DNA from: Carnegiea gigantea
Taxonomy: Eukaryota; Streptophyta; Magnoliopsida; Caryophyllales; Cactaceae
Assembly (NCBI GenBank): GCA_029747015.1
Contig: JAKOGI010000447.1
Location: 62,001-126,000, forward strand
Length of the DNA: 64,000 nucleotides
Reading direction: 5' to 3'
The notes beneath the pieces are model-generated. The model saw nothing but the letters and a program-made list of their open reading frames with translations, was not told the DNA's origin and made no database searches. Position 1 is the stretch's first letter. The number at the start of each line of letters is the position of its first letter. This document shows, piece after piece, positions 45,261-57,300 of this stretch. The position numbers and the translations under genes are program-made.

Positions 45261-48200
45261 AAAAGAGGAAGCGGAGGATGCTCCTAATGTTGTGACGGGT
45301 ACTTTCTCTCTCCTAACTCACTAGTAGATGTGTTGTTTGATTCGGGTGCCACGCACACGTTTATTTCTGTTAGGCTGGTTGAGACGTTAGGGCTCACCCC
45401 CACTCGTAGATCTTCATTACTATCCACGACTCTCCCGGATGGGAAGACTGTGTCGTGTGAATAACTATACGAGGGATGCCCCCTTATTTTGGGGATGGAC
45501 TAGTTGGCTAAGTACCAGGCTCAGATAGACTGCTTAAAACAAAAAGTTTCTCTGAAAGGGCCCAACGGGGAGAAGATAGTGCATAGGGGTCAGAGTCCTA
45601 GAATGGCAGTGAAATTAGTATCAGCAATGAAAGCTCGTAAGTTGTTGGGTAAAGGATGTGAGGGATTTCTGTGTCATGCGGTGAATACTGAGGATGCCAA
45701 GCCCTCCTTGGAGGACATCCCTATAGTGAGAGAATTCTCAGACGTGTTTCCCGATGAAATCCCTGGCATGCCACCTCTTAGGGAGGTGGAGTTCTGCATC
45801 GACCTCACCCCTGGAGCCACCCCTGTTTCTAAGGCACCCTACCGGATGGCACCAGCTGAACTTAAGGAATTAAAGACCTAATTGGAAGAACTTTTAGAGA
45901 AAGGGTGTATCCGACCTAGCACATCTCCATAGGGAGCCCCGGTCTTATTTGTGAAGAAGAAGGACGGGACGCTAAGGTTGTGTATCGACTGCCGGGAGTT
46001 GAATAAGATAACGGTAAAGAACTGTTATCCCCTACCCAGAATAAATGATTTATTCGACCAACTACGAGGCGCAGGAACCTTTTCTAAGATAGACCTCCGT
46101 TCGGGGTACCATCAACTCCGAATCAAGGATGAGGACATATCCAAAACTGCTTTTCGTAGCCGATACGGCCACTATGAATTCGTAATGATGCCCTTTGGTC
46201 TCACTAATGCCTCAGTGGCATTTATGGACCTAATGAACAGGGTCTTTAAGCCCTATTTGAATAGGTTCGTGGTAGTTTTCATTGACGATATCTTGATTTA
46301 CTCGAGAACCCCAGATGAACACACCCACCACTTACGGGTAGCCCTGGATGGGTTAAGGAGGAATGAGTTATATGCTAAGTTCTCAAAATGTGAATTTTGG
46401 TTGGAGAAGGTAGCTTTTCTAGGACACGTAGTGTCTAGTGAGGGAGTATCGGTGGACCCACAAAAGATTGAGGTAGTGGCAAATTGGCCTAGACCTAAAA
46501 ACCCGACAGAAGTAAGGAGTTTCTTGGGTTTGGCGGGATATTCCCGCCGATTTGTCTAAGACTTTTCAAAAATTGCCACCCCGCTTATCAATCTGACTAA
46601 AAAGGTCATCAAGTATCAGTGGACGAAAAGATGTGAAGGAGCCTTCCAGGAGCTTACGAAGAGACTTACGAGTGCACCAATACTGGCTCTACCTATTGCA
46701 GAGCAGGACTTCGTGGTGTATAGTGATGCTTGTAGGAATGGGTTTGGGTGTGTGTTAATGCAAGATGGGCGAGTGATAACGTATGCTTCATGACAGCTAA
46801 AGACACATGAGCGGAACTACCCGACTCACGACCTGGAGTTAGCCGCGGTCGTGTTTGCTCTCAAAGTCTGGAGACATTACCTATACGGGGTTCGTTGCAA
46901 AGTATTCACCGACCACCAGAGTCTGAAATATCTCTTCTCGTAAAAGGATCTTAATCTGAGACAGACAAGGTGGCTGGAGTTCCTAAAGGACTATGACGTC
47001 CATTTTCAGTATCACCCTGGAAAGGCCAATGTAGTAGCGGATGCATTGAGTCGCAGGCCATACCTAATGCTGAGTTGTGTAATAGCGCTTTCAGAGGAGT
47101 TATGTCTAGAATTTAGCAAGTTAAAACTTAATGTAATTACGCCAGAGGCTGGACCTATGCTTTGCACCCTGGAGGCCCAACCGACTCTCATAGAGGAAAT
47201 CCGACTAGCCCAAACCACGGACCCTCAACTAGAGCGGATAAGAGAAGAGATATTAGTGGAAAAAGCGCCCGGATTCGTAATCCACGAGGATGGGACCATA
47301 CGATTCCATAATCGTGTGTGTGTTCCAACTATAGAGGCACTCAAGAAGAAGATCCAAGATGAGAGACACAATACTCCGCATTCGGTACACCCTGGGGGAA
47401 ATAAGTTGTATAAGGATCTAAAACAATCGTTCTGGTGGAGTAATATGAAACAAGAAGTGGATGATTATGTGGCAAAGTGTCTGACCTGCCAGCGAGTGAA
47501 AATAGAGCACCAAAGACCGGCAGGACTCTTACAGCCGTTGGACGTCCCTGAGTGGAAATGGGACTCTGTATCTATGGATTTTGTCATGGGGTTACCATTG
47601 ACCCAGAGGAAGCACAATGCGATTTGGGTTATAGTGGATAGACTCACAAAGTCGGCACATTTTATAGCCATGAGGAATACGTGGACCCTAGATCAGTTAG
47701 CTCGAGCCTACCTCGAGGAGATAGTACGGCTACACGGAGTACCCAGCTCCATAGTGTCATACCCGGTTCCAATCGGGATTTTGGCAGAAGCTGCAGGAAG
47801 CGTTCGGAACGTTGTTACGTTTTAGTACTGCCTTTCACCCTGCAACTGGCGGGTAGACCGAGCGTACTATCCAAACCTTAGAAGATATGCTGCAGGCTTG
47901 CACCTTGGACTCTAAGAGCGCGTGGGACGAATAACTGGCACTAATTGAGTTTTCTTACAACAATAGCTACCACGCGAGTATTGGCATGGCCCCGTACGAG
48001 GCACTATATGGGAGAAAATGTAGGACTCCGCTTTATTGGCAAGAGATCGATGAGGCCTTGACCATCGGACCAGAGTTAATCCAGGCCACCACGGACAAGG
48101 TAAGAGTGATTCAAGAACGAATGAAAGCCGCCCAGAGCTGCGAGAAGAGTTATGCAGATCGGAGGCGTAAACCCCTTGAGTTCCAGGTAGGAGACCAGGT

Positions 48201-48558
48201 ATTTCATCGCGTTTCCCCAACCAAGGGAGTAGCGAGGTTTGGAACGGCAGGGAAGCTTAACCCGAGGTACATCGGGCCGTATTCGATCATACAGCGAATC
48301 GGGGAGATGGCTTACCGACTAGAGCTGCCGGCTGAGCTTCAGAGAATACATAATGTGTTCCATGTGTCGCAATTGCGGAAGTACATTCCAGATCCCTCGC
48401 ACGTCATCGAACCTGATCCTATACAGCTCCAAGAAAACTTATCATATGAAGAACAACCCATACAGATCCTAGACCAACAGGAAAAACATCTCCGGAAAAA
48501 GACGGTGCCCTTATTAAAGGTCCTTTGGGCCAACCATGAGTCGTCGGAAGCCACTTAG
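45261..48558 (+). pseudogene. Tek-B pol (PR-RT-RH-IN-chromodomain)
   Basis: Protease: LFDSGATHTFIS near 45338. [53 protein letters not shown] and [10 protein letters not shown] (45730-46559), with catalytic Asp residues intact. RNase [53 protein letters not shown]. Integrase zinc finger: HPGGNKLYKDL and CLTCQRVK. Core: SMDFVMGLP, IVDRLTKSAHF. A short deletion at about 47759 shifts the frame and removes the second catalytic Asp region. The C-terminus has PLEFQVGDQVFHRVSP and KLNPRYIGPYSIIQRIGE. The chromodomain ends the protein with YEEQPIQILDQQEKHLRKK and LLKVLWANHESSEAT, then TAG. Other stops lie near 45880, 45930, 46557, 46790, 46942, 47851 and 47931. Confidence 0.92.
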
Positions 48559-48620
48559 GAGCTGGAACAGGAGATGCGAGGCAAAGATCCCCATCTTTTC
48601 CATAGTTAGGTATGTATCAG

Positions 48621-48750
48621 TTTCGAGGACAAAACCTTCTAAGCGGGGTAGCATGTAAGACCTCAGGAATTAAGGATGTATTGGTGGTGTGTCGCGGCAT
48701 AATGAAGTTTCGAGGACGAAACTTTTCTTAAGTGGGGTAATATGTAAAAC
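48621..48750 (+). promoter_or_regulatory. Tek-B polypurine tract with upstream near-duplicate
   Basis: Two similar blocks: TTTCGAGGACAAAACC...AAGCGGGGTAGCA followed by TGTAAGACCTC (48621-48664), and TTTCGAGGACGAAACT...AAGTGGGGTAATA followed by the true LTR start TGTAAAACCCTGG (48708-48755). The second is the working tract next to the 3' LTR. The first looks like a tract and LTR start of a related family. Confidence 0.75.
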
Positions 48751-51736
48751 CCTGGAAATTCGATTTGGAAATTTTTGTTCAGTTGGGCCGACCTAGGCCC
48801 AAATCAACCCAAGTCAGTGCCAATTAATCCTCGTGAAATTCTTCTAATTAAGTTTCTTGATATATTTTTTTGAGAAGTATTAAAATTTTCAAAATTTCCG
48901 TTTCCGATTTTTTGTAAAACTCCTAATGTCATTGTTATTATGTTACTATTCTATTATGAATATTATTATCATTCTACTATTAATATTATCATTTTTATTA
49001 TCATTAGTCCTTTAAAAAAAAAAACCTTAAACCCCTTTGACCTGCCGCCCACTTCTCTTATTAAAAAAAAATAAAAAAAATATTTTGAAAGTGTTTTTCC
49101 CTCCTCATTTAGCCCCCCTTTTTTTCTTTTTCTTTTTAACCTAAAACCCTAACCCCCTTCCCCACTTCCCCCCCCCTCACGTCCTCTCTCTCTCTCTCTC
49201 TCCCTCTCTACCTTTACACCGTCGCCGACCACCGTCCGGCCGCCCTAGCACCGCCACCCCACCGGCCGTTCCTCTTGCTTTTGGTAAGAAGATCAAGATG
49301 ATGCATGGGTTCATACACCCCATGCATCCAAAAGAAATCACCACTTTTCTTTTCGTCTCTTTTGTTCTCATTTTAATCCCTTTTATTCTTGTGAATTTTT
49401 ACGACCATCGTAGATGAATATTTTGATATAATCTTTATTATTTTCTCAGCACACTCGGTATTGAATTTGAACGAAGGAGTTTCCCTCAATCTAGATCCGG
49501 TTTCGATCAAAGGTACCAGTAACAACGTTTTTAATGTTATTTTGGTATTTAATGGTAAAGGTGGGTTCTTTTGGCATTATTGGGTCTGGGCAAGGGTTTA
49601 AACATGTCTAACGGGTACATGCGTATTTTTTGAGTAACCCGAAACGAGCGAAAACCGTGCAAAAAAGGGGTCGAACAATCTGAGCAGAATTCACATTGTT
49701 TTTAACTCAATTTTCAAAATTCGGTATAATTATTCTGGTTGTCCCAAAATTATGAATTTTTTATAGTAGTTATATTAAGATGTGATGATTCCGTAGGTTT
49801 TTGAATTGGATAAATTGGAGTTACATTGAGAGAGCTATAGCTAAAATACCGAGCCCTATCAAAACTGGAAATTGCACGCATAGGGTGCGGTTTTTGAATT
49901 TTTAGACTTGGTTGTGCTGTGAATTTATGGAAGTTCTAAACATGAAAGTTTTAGTAGACAAAATGAGCTTTCTAGATTGGGTAAGAACATCTTTTGTGGA
50001 ACTCAGAAAAAAAAGCTATGAGGATGAGATTTTAGGAGTAAAAATTTGGGTAGAATCTGGGGAAGCAGAATCTGGACTGTTTTGCCCTCAAATTAGAAAT
50101 ATTCCCTAGGCTAGTACTGGTGGCCAAAAATTGTGAAATTTACTGAGTGGGGGCCTCTAGACGTGTCAAATAATGTCATTTTAGAATTGGGTCATTTGGA
50201 GTGGCGTAGCCCGAGTTTTGATAAAATTTACCGGGACTGTCCTGGGGAAGACAGTCCTTGGCATTGCCGAAAGAAACAAAAATTTGACTAGGTTCAGGGC
50301 AGAACCGAGCCAAGCTCTAAACATAGAAAAGACAGAGGACATTGTGAGGTTTCCAGATTGGCCCAGAACACTAGAATCGAATATTGGGAGCTAGAGTTAT
50401 AATTTTTGGAAATTTGGACCCATAACTGGCCAGACAAACCTTCACCCCGGATAGGGTTGGATGAATAAAGATCTAGAAAACCTCTTTTTAAATTTGGGGG
50501 AGGCCCAGGGGTGCCCTACACTGAATGTGGACTGACTATGGGCTGTTTATGGGCCTAGGTGCAGAACAGCGAACCCTTATGAAAGTAATCGAGCCCGTAA
50601 ATTGTACGGTACCCAGGTAACAGTTATGCCTTTACCTTTCCCCTGTGTTACTGAAATCATGAAAGTTTTGGGAGTTCTAGTATTGATTCCTTAGCATTCC
50701 TTTCCAATGGGATGAACACTGATGTGAAATTTATGAATGGTTCCTTGATGGGAACTGAATGTTGTGTTTGTTCTGAAAGTTAGAAATCTCCATATTATAA
50801 AAGTTGAAACTTACTGTTGTAAAAGTTGAAACTTACTGTGATTATATTTGAAGTTCTGTTTCTGCATTCTGATTTCTGTTGGGAAAAATATTTAAATCTG
50901 AATGAAACTGAGTGTGTCAAGTTGGTATCCATTAACTGAAAGGAACTAAATAGGGTGAGTTAAATCGATTGGAACCGATTAAAGGGCATAGCCTTCCCCG
51001 AGTAATAGGTGCATGCATATGAGCGGTCACGTGCTCAGCTGAGACGTGGGCTAGGTTATCAGTAACCACCCATGATGGTGGTAGGCCAGGAAAGTTAAGC
51101 GGTAATCGCCTGAGGAGCGGTAGGCCAGGAAAGAGTTGAGCAGCTGCACTATGTTAGAGCGCAGGCCATGAGACCCACTGGGGTTGCTCACCCAAGACTT
51201 ATCTGAAGCTGAACATTTTGAATGGAACTATGGAATTGTGATTCTGAAATTGATTTCTTTTTTAAAGGAAGATGGTGATAATGGGTTGTGTACCTTGAAA
51301 ACGTGTTGTTGTTTCCCCCTTTCCCTAAAATGTTTTCAAAAATGAATTTGTACGTGTCTTTGACTGTTGGGGGTGAATGTTACTGAGTTTATCTCACTGT
51401 TATAAAATGTTTTGTTTTCAGATGATCTAGCTGTACTTGGGACTGGGGACAGGAGAGTAGAGCGAGACTCGAATGGTGGTTGTGCTTAAAAAGGATTTTA
51501 GAAGTTGTAATAGAATCTAGTTGGTTTAATTATGATGTTCAAGTTTTGTGTTAAAATTCTTGGACCTATGTATGGTGGGCTTTGATTTGTAAAGACTTTG
51601 TTTTGAATGTTAGTTATGATATCTAGCCTAGTATTTCCAAGAAGGGAATACGGCAGTAACACCCCGTTAGGAGTTCCTACTGTCATTCAGGTTAAATCAG
51701 TAGTAAATAAAGAATTAGAACTCTGGGGGTGTTACA
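48743..51736 (+). repeat. Tek-B 3' LTR, 2,994 bp
   Basis: Begins TGTAAAACCCTGG and ends GGGGGTGTTACA. The last 156 bp differ from the 5' LTR at six positions, all transitions; the left two-thirds are clearly more diverged. Confidence 0.93.
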
Positions 51737-52035
51737 CATACTTTGAAGTTGCATTTTGAAATCTTCAGTGGACGAGGATGTAGATTATGTGGTGAATTGT
51801 TTTACTGTAGTGCATAAACCTTATGTTGGTTAACAGTTGACTGTATATGGTTTGATCATATATGAATGTGTATGATTAAAGCTAAGCCTAACAATGTTAT
51901 TTCTAGTACACATGCTTCAAGCCTTGTGCTTTTGGACGATAGTAATGCCTCGATCATTGGGTTTATCAGTTGTAATTGAGAAAATCAGAATAGTGGTTGC
52001 AAACAGTGAAACATGCTTAATTAGGGGGCATTACA
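51737..52035 (+). repeat. Tek-A 3' LTR, part 2
   Basis: Resumes at CATACTTTGAAG after the Tek-B target copy and ends GGGGGCATTACA. Aligns with 31700-32001 of the 5' LTR. The CRM-like LTR-b continues from GCAAG (52036-52040). Confidence 0.9.
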
Positions 52036-53284
52036 GCAAGAGCTATCCAAGCCCAAGAAAATCCAAGAGGTCCTCAAAGTCATGAGAAATCAACTATAAG
52101 ACCAAGTGAGCTACTGCTCTGTTTTGTCCAACGCAAGTAGCAACTGTTTGAGTTTAGTTTGCTAATTAATCAGTAACTTTTTACCTTGGACATTTAGCTC
52201 AAGAAGTTAGCTTTCTAATAAGATAAGTTTCAAGTCATTAGGACTTCGATTGCCCTTCCAAATCGGCCTCCAAAACCTAACTGTCCAAACTGCCCAGTTG
52301 ATGCAGAATGTTACCCTATTTTGTGGGTCCATTTCTCCTAACCTTGGACTCGCTTAGGAACCTAAAAATCTACTTTTTGGAACCCTTATGAGTTACCTAC
52401 AAGATTATGATAAGTATTCCAAGCCAAGTCAAGTACCAATCAGCATAAAGGACACATTTCAGGAAGCCTGACTTTTTGATTCCAGTTTTGACCATCTGAT
52501 TTGTGCGGATAATTTCTCTCAAACGGCAGACCTAAATGTAGTGAAGCCTTTTGTATTGGAAAATAGCCCCTCAAGATTTAATATCATTTGAGGTTCATCA
52601 AATTTGGACCAGAAACAAGAGTGTTATGGCTCAATGAATCTGGCCCTACTACAGTGTGAAAACGCGGATGTCTGGAAGCATTAAATGCAAATGGATTCAT
52701 CACCCTTGGGTAACAAATACACATCCAACTAATCCCAAGGATGGATCTGCCTATGTTAAGATGAGAATTCAAGATAAAAAATCTCAAAGATGATGGAAAC
52801 AAGTCTCAAGAATCCTAGTTTTCGAATTTACATTGTTTTTGTCATAGTTACTTAGTAAGTTGCTTTTATATTTTCTATGCTAGTCTACTAAGTTATATTT
52901 CATATTTTCCTATGTAAGATGAGTTCCCTAGAGCATTGGCCAGCTCTATAAAAGCTATGCTAAAATTAAGTTGAATAACAAGTCGTGAGTTAAAGAAAGG
53001 TTGATTTCAAACTCCCTCTAAGTTTCCTTCTCTTGCTTATCTCTAGTTTAGCTCTCTAGAGTGGTGTTCAAGAGGCTTTTATGATCTTTTGAGTTTTGAT
53101 ATCTTATCTCACTAGATCTAAAAGTTAAGCTCTAAGAATCTTGGTAGTGATATCTTATCCAAGGTCCTTAGTTACTTATTTTTCTTTGTTGTATGCATTC
53201 ATATCGTGATCACTCTTTCTCTCTTCCTTTCGCTACTAAGTTCCCTTCTTTGTTCTTCATCCTTAAGGACTCAGAAGTGCTTCA
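52036..53284 (+). repeat. CRM-like LTR-b, remaining 1.25 kb
   Basis: Continues LTR-b after the Tek-A target duplication and ends AGTGCTTCA. It serves as 3' LTR of internal 1 and 5' LTR of internal 2. Confidence 0.87.
52944..52955 (+). promoter_or_regulatory. LTR TATA box (CRM-like family)
   Basis: CTCTATAAAAGC, conserved at the same place in LTR-e (63721-63731) and as CTCTATAAAAT in LTR-d (58597-58607), mutated in LTR-a. It is the likely core promoter, about 340 bp before the LTR end. Confidence 0.7.
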
Positions 53285-53286
53285 AG

Positions 53287-53298
53287 TGGCATCAAAGC
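53287..53298 (+). promoter_or_regulatory. Degenerate primer-binding site, CRM internal 2
   Basis: TGGCATCAAAGC, with two transitions from the initiator-Met complement. Confidence 0.8.
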
Positions 53299-53410
53299 TT
53301 AGACTACTCCCTTGGCCGAAGCTTCCAACCCCAAACACAACTCTTCAACTGAAGCAGACTCCCACCCATGAAGAACCCGTAGCTATTTAGTTCTAAGCAC
53401 GGCTAGTAGC

Positions 53411-54352
53411 ATGGCTTTAGAAGAGAGATTTGAGCAACTACAGAAGGTTAACGCTGAAACCGATGCTCAACTTGAGTATCTAAGACAGCAACTTGAGCAA
53501 GATATGAGGAACAACCGAAGAGGGATCCAAAGTTCGCACTCCACTAGTGAGTCCAATTTAGTTGAAGATGAGTCCGAGCACAACCCTTTTGCATCAACTG
53601 AAGAAGAGGGAGAAAAGAGGCCTAAAAGACCAAGGTGAGGTAAGCAACTAGCTTTGGATTTCAAGGTGGAAATCCTGGAGTTTGAAGGCCAACTCAATCT
53701 GGACGAGTTCATTGATTGGATGAATGCGGTTGAGAGGGTGTTTGAGTGCAAGGATGTTCCTGATGATAAGAAGGTCAAGCTTGTAGCCCCAAAACTACAT
53801 AAGTATGCTTTTATTTGGTGGAGTAACGTTTTGCCAAAAAGGGCTAGAAAAGGGTAGGGAAAGATTAGGTTTTGGAGAAAGATGAAAGAAAACCTTAAAG
53901 CTAAATTTCTTCCACCCCACTACCTCGAAGATAACTACACCAAACTCCATAACCTTAAACAAGAATCCAAGAGTATGGAGGAGTATACCCGTGAGTTTGA
54001 ATAGATTGTCATTACGTGTGACATTCGGGAAAGTGAGGATGCAAACGTGGTGAGATATTTAGTAGGTTCGAATAATTCTATTAGAAATATAGTGGAGTTA
54101 TAATACTACACTAACCTTAAAGCCAAATCTCTATTGAAAGCTATGCTCAATAGAGAACCACCTAAGCCTGCTCAAAGAACCTACCGTTTCAACAAGGGGA
54201 GCCTCCCTCCTGCTCCTAAACCCACAAACCCACCTACGACCCCTTCCTTTCTTAAGCCTAACTCCTCAAAACCACCCCTTAATCCTTTTGAGAAAAAAAG
54301 ATGCTATAAATGTCAAGGATTTGGGCATATTGCTTCACATTGCCCAAACTGA
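53411..54352 (+). pseudogene. CRM-like gag, internal 2
   Basis: The in-frame ATG at 53411 corresponds to the second methionine of the other copies; the upstream start codon is ACG here. Reads MALEERFEQLQKVNAETDAQ, LEYLRQQLEQDM, STSESNLVEDESE, then past a TGA at 53636 DFKVEILEFEGQLNLDEFID, VERVFECKDVPDDKKVKL and YAFIWWSNVLPKR. The CCHC knuckle CYKCQGFGHIASHC is intact (54301-54342). Stops occur at about 53855 and 54002, and part of the region before the knuckle is shortened near 54110-54135. It ends with TGA 54350-54352. Confidence 0.88.
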
Positions 54353-57300
54353 AATGTCCTCACCTTGGTGGAGTACCAAGCACTTGAAAAAGCTGAATTA
54401 AGAGAAGAAGGAAGCGACAAGGAGATTCATTTAATGGAGTTTGAGGAAGAATGCATGGAGTAGGCGGATGAATAGATTCACATGTACATATTCCACACTC
54501 AATGTACTAACAATGGCTGAGTATGGTCCCTTATTGTGGATGGTGGTAGTTGTGCAAATATGGCCTCTACTACTTTGGTGGAGAAACTCCAACTCATGGC
54601 TGAGCCTCACCCACAACCACACTTTATTCAATGGCTCAACCAAGGTAAAGGTCTCTAAGTTTCTTCTTGTTGTTTGGTGGCTTTGTCGATTGGTAAAAGT
54701 TATCTAGATAAATTGTGGTGTGACATCCTTCCCATGGATGCCCGTCACGTATTGTTGGGGAGACCTTGGCTTCTGACCGTAGGGTTATGCATGATGGCTT
54801 CCAAAACACCTATACCCTACTCAAGAATGGCCGAAAGATTACCCTTGCCCCCTTAGCTCCTCACCAAATCACCAAGCCCAAAACCAAAGAAGAACCTAAG
54901 GGAGGGGAAACGCTTCTTTCTCTTCTTGAACCCACTCTTTTAGCCTCACATCGTGAACAAAGTGCCTTTAAATAGATGATCCTTTTTACCCGACTATAAA
55001 AAGAAACTGAAACCACGCTCCATCCTCTAGCCAAACAACTCCTTAAAGAATACTCCCATGTCTTTCCGGAAGAGATCCCATCCGGCTTATCCCCTTAAAG
55101 AACCATACAACACCACATTGACCTCATTCCCAGGGCCATTCTACCTAGCAAACCGGCTTATAGAATGAACCCAAAAGATACCTTGGAAATCCAAAGACAA
55201 GTAGAAGAAGTCATATCTAAGGGTTTGGTGTCATGAGAGTTTAAGTCCATGTGCCACACCCGCTCTTCTTGTACATAAGAAGGATGGCTCTATGAGAATG
55301 TGTGTGGATGGCCAAGATATAACAAAATCACCTTCAAATATCGGCATCCCACACCAACCCTTAAAGGCGCACTTGATGAACTCTACTGGTCTAAGTTCTT
55401 TTCCAAGATAGGCCTAAGGAGTGGGTACAGCCAAATCTGGATCAGAGAAGGAGATAAATGGAAGGCCACATTTAAAACTAAGGTTGGGCTCTGTGAGTGG
55501 CTAGTCATGCCATTCGGCCTTTCAAATGCCCTAGCGCAATCATGAGGATTATGAATCAAGTATTCAAGCCATTCCTTGGAAAGTTCATGGCGGTATATTT
55601 TGATGACATATTAGTGTTTAGCAAAACGAAAGAGGAGCATTTCGGACATCTTAAGCAAGTTATGATAGTTCTTGAGCAAGAGAAACTACATGGGAATCTC
55701 AAGAAGTGTTCCTTTTTCACTCTTAAGGTTATCTTTTTGGGATACATAGTCTTACCCCAAGGAATCTGAGTTGATCAAAGCAAGGTTGAAGCAATTCTGT
55801 CATGGACCATTCCCTCTTCTATGCATAATGTTAGGAGCTTTCATGGCCATGCTTCCTTTTATAGGAGCTTCGTACGCCATTATAGCTCTATTTCCGCCCC
55901 TATGATCGAGGTATTAAAGGGAAACATGTTTGTTTGGACACCATAAGTGCAAAGATCATTTGAGGAACGCAAAGAAAAGCTCACTCATGCACCAGTCCTA
56001 GCTCTCCCATGCTTTCACAAGGTGTTTGAGGTTGAGTATGATGCCTCCGAGGAAGGCATAGGAGCGGTTTTGATCCAAGAAGGAAGATCCCTCACTTACT
56101 TTAGTGAAAAGCTAAGTAAGTTAAGGAGGAGGTATTCAATGTATGATAAGGAGTTCTTTGCTATCATCTGTGTGCTTAAGCATTGGATTCACTACTTGAT
56201 TGCGAACGAGTTTATACTACATTTGGACCATGAGGCACTCAAGTATATTTAAGGACAGCACATGTTAAACTCTAGGCATGCTAAGTGGGTTAAACACTTG
56301 TAATCTTTCAACTTTGTTATCAAACATAAGTCCGGGAAACGTAACTAAGGTGCGAATGCTTTATCAAGGAGGCATTCTCTTTTGTTCCAACTCAACTATT
56401 ATGTACTTGGATTTGAACATCTCAAGTCCTTATAAAAAGGGGATCCGGACTTTCGTAAGCTATTTTGGTTATCTTTTTACATGTTTCAAGGAGGCTATCT
56501 TTTTAAGGGAATAAGACTATGTGTGCCTAAGTGTGGAACCCATAGGCTCATCCTTAGGGAAGTTCATAGAGGATCCATGGTGAGGCATTTTGGTGAAGAC
56601 AATAACTACTTGACGACCAAGGAACACTGCTATTGGCCTCACATGTTCAAGGATATTCATAACATTGTCAAGAGGTGTTCAACATGCCAAGTATCCAAAA
56701 GCAATTCCCTTCCTCACGGCTTGTACAAACCACTTCCTACTCCTCAAGGACCATGGTTGGATGTTAGCGTGGACTTTGTGCTAGGCCTCTCACGAACTCA
56801 ACACAACAAGCACTCAATCATGGTGGTGGTGGATTAATTTTCTAAAGTGGCACATCTCCACCCTTGCCACAAGGCTAATGATACATTACATGTGACCGAT
56901 TTATATTTTGAAGAGGTGGAAAGACTCCACGACATTCCTTTTTCCATTATGTCTGATCATGACTCAAAGTTCCTTAGTCACTTTTGGATTACATTGTGGA
57001 GAAAGTTGGGCACAAAGTTAAAGTTTGGTACGACTTCCCAACCCTAAATGGATGACCAAACGAAGGTGGTGACCGCACTCGATGAACTTTGCAAAGGGTC
57101 CTATTCAAGAAGAATTTGAAAGCTTGGGACTTGCTTCTTCCCCACGCCGAGTTTGCCTACAATCGTGCTCTAAGTAAAACTACTAACGAATCCCCATTCA
57201 AGGTAGTTTATGGGCTAAACCCCTTTAGCCCTCTTGATCTTGTACCACTTCATCAAGGGGAGAAGATGAACACCAAAGCTAGCAAAAGGGTTAGGGAGAT

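Larger units (their letters stand above)
39520..51736 (+). mobile_element. Tek-B: Tekay/Del chromovirus, 12.2 kb, structurally complete
   Basis: LTRs of 2,997 bp (39520-42516) and 2,994 bp (48743-51736), a perfect initiator-Met primer site, a leader ORF, gag, pol with C-terminal chromodomain, and the purine tract TTCTTAAGTGGGGTAATA. Flanked by the target duplication CATAT/CATAC (39515-39519, 51737-51741). All domains are present but pol carries stops and a frameshift, so the copy is not autonomous now. It splits the 3' LTR of Tek-A, which resumes at 51737. Confidence 0.93.
14641..52035 (+). mobile_element. Tek-A: Tekay/Del-like LTR retrotransposon with nested insertions (37.4 kb)
   Basis: Starts TATAAGAACCCGATCC (3' LTR copy: TGTAATAGCCCAACCC) and ends GGGCATTACA. 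The target duplication CCAAG/GCAAG flanks it, and the interrupted CRM-like LTR reads on correctly past 52040. Both LTRs are about 3.0 kb once nested elements are removed. The internal region (32002-36869) has an initiator-Met type primer site, decayed gag and pol, and the purine tract TTAAGAGGGGAAGGC before the 3' LTR. The 5' LTR is split by Athila and the 3' LTR by Tek-B. Confidence 0.9.
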
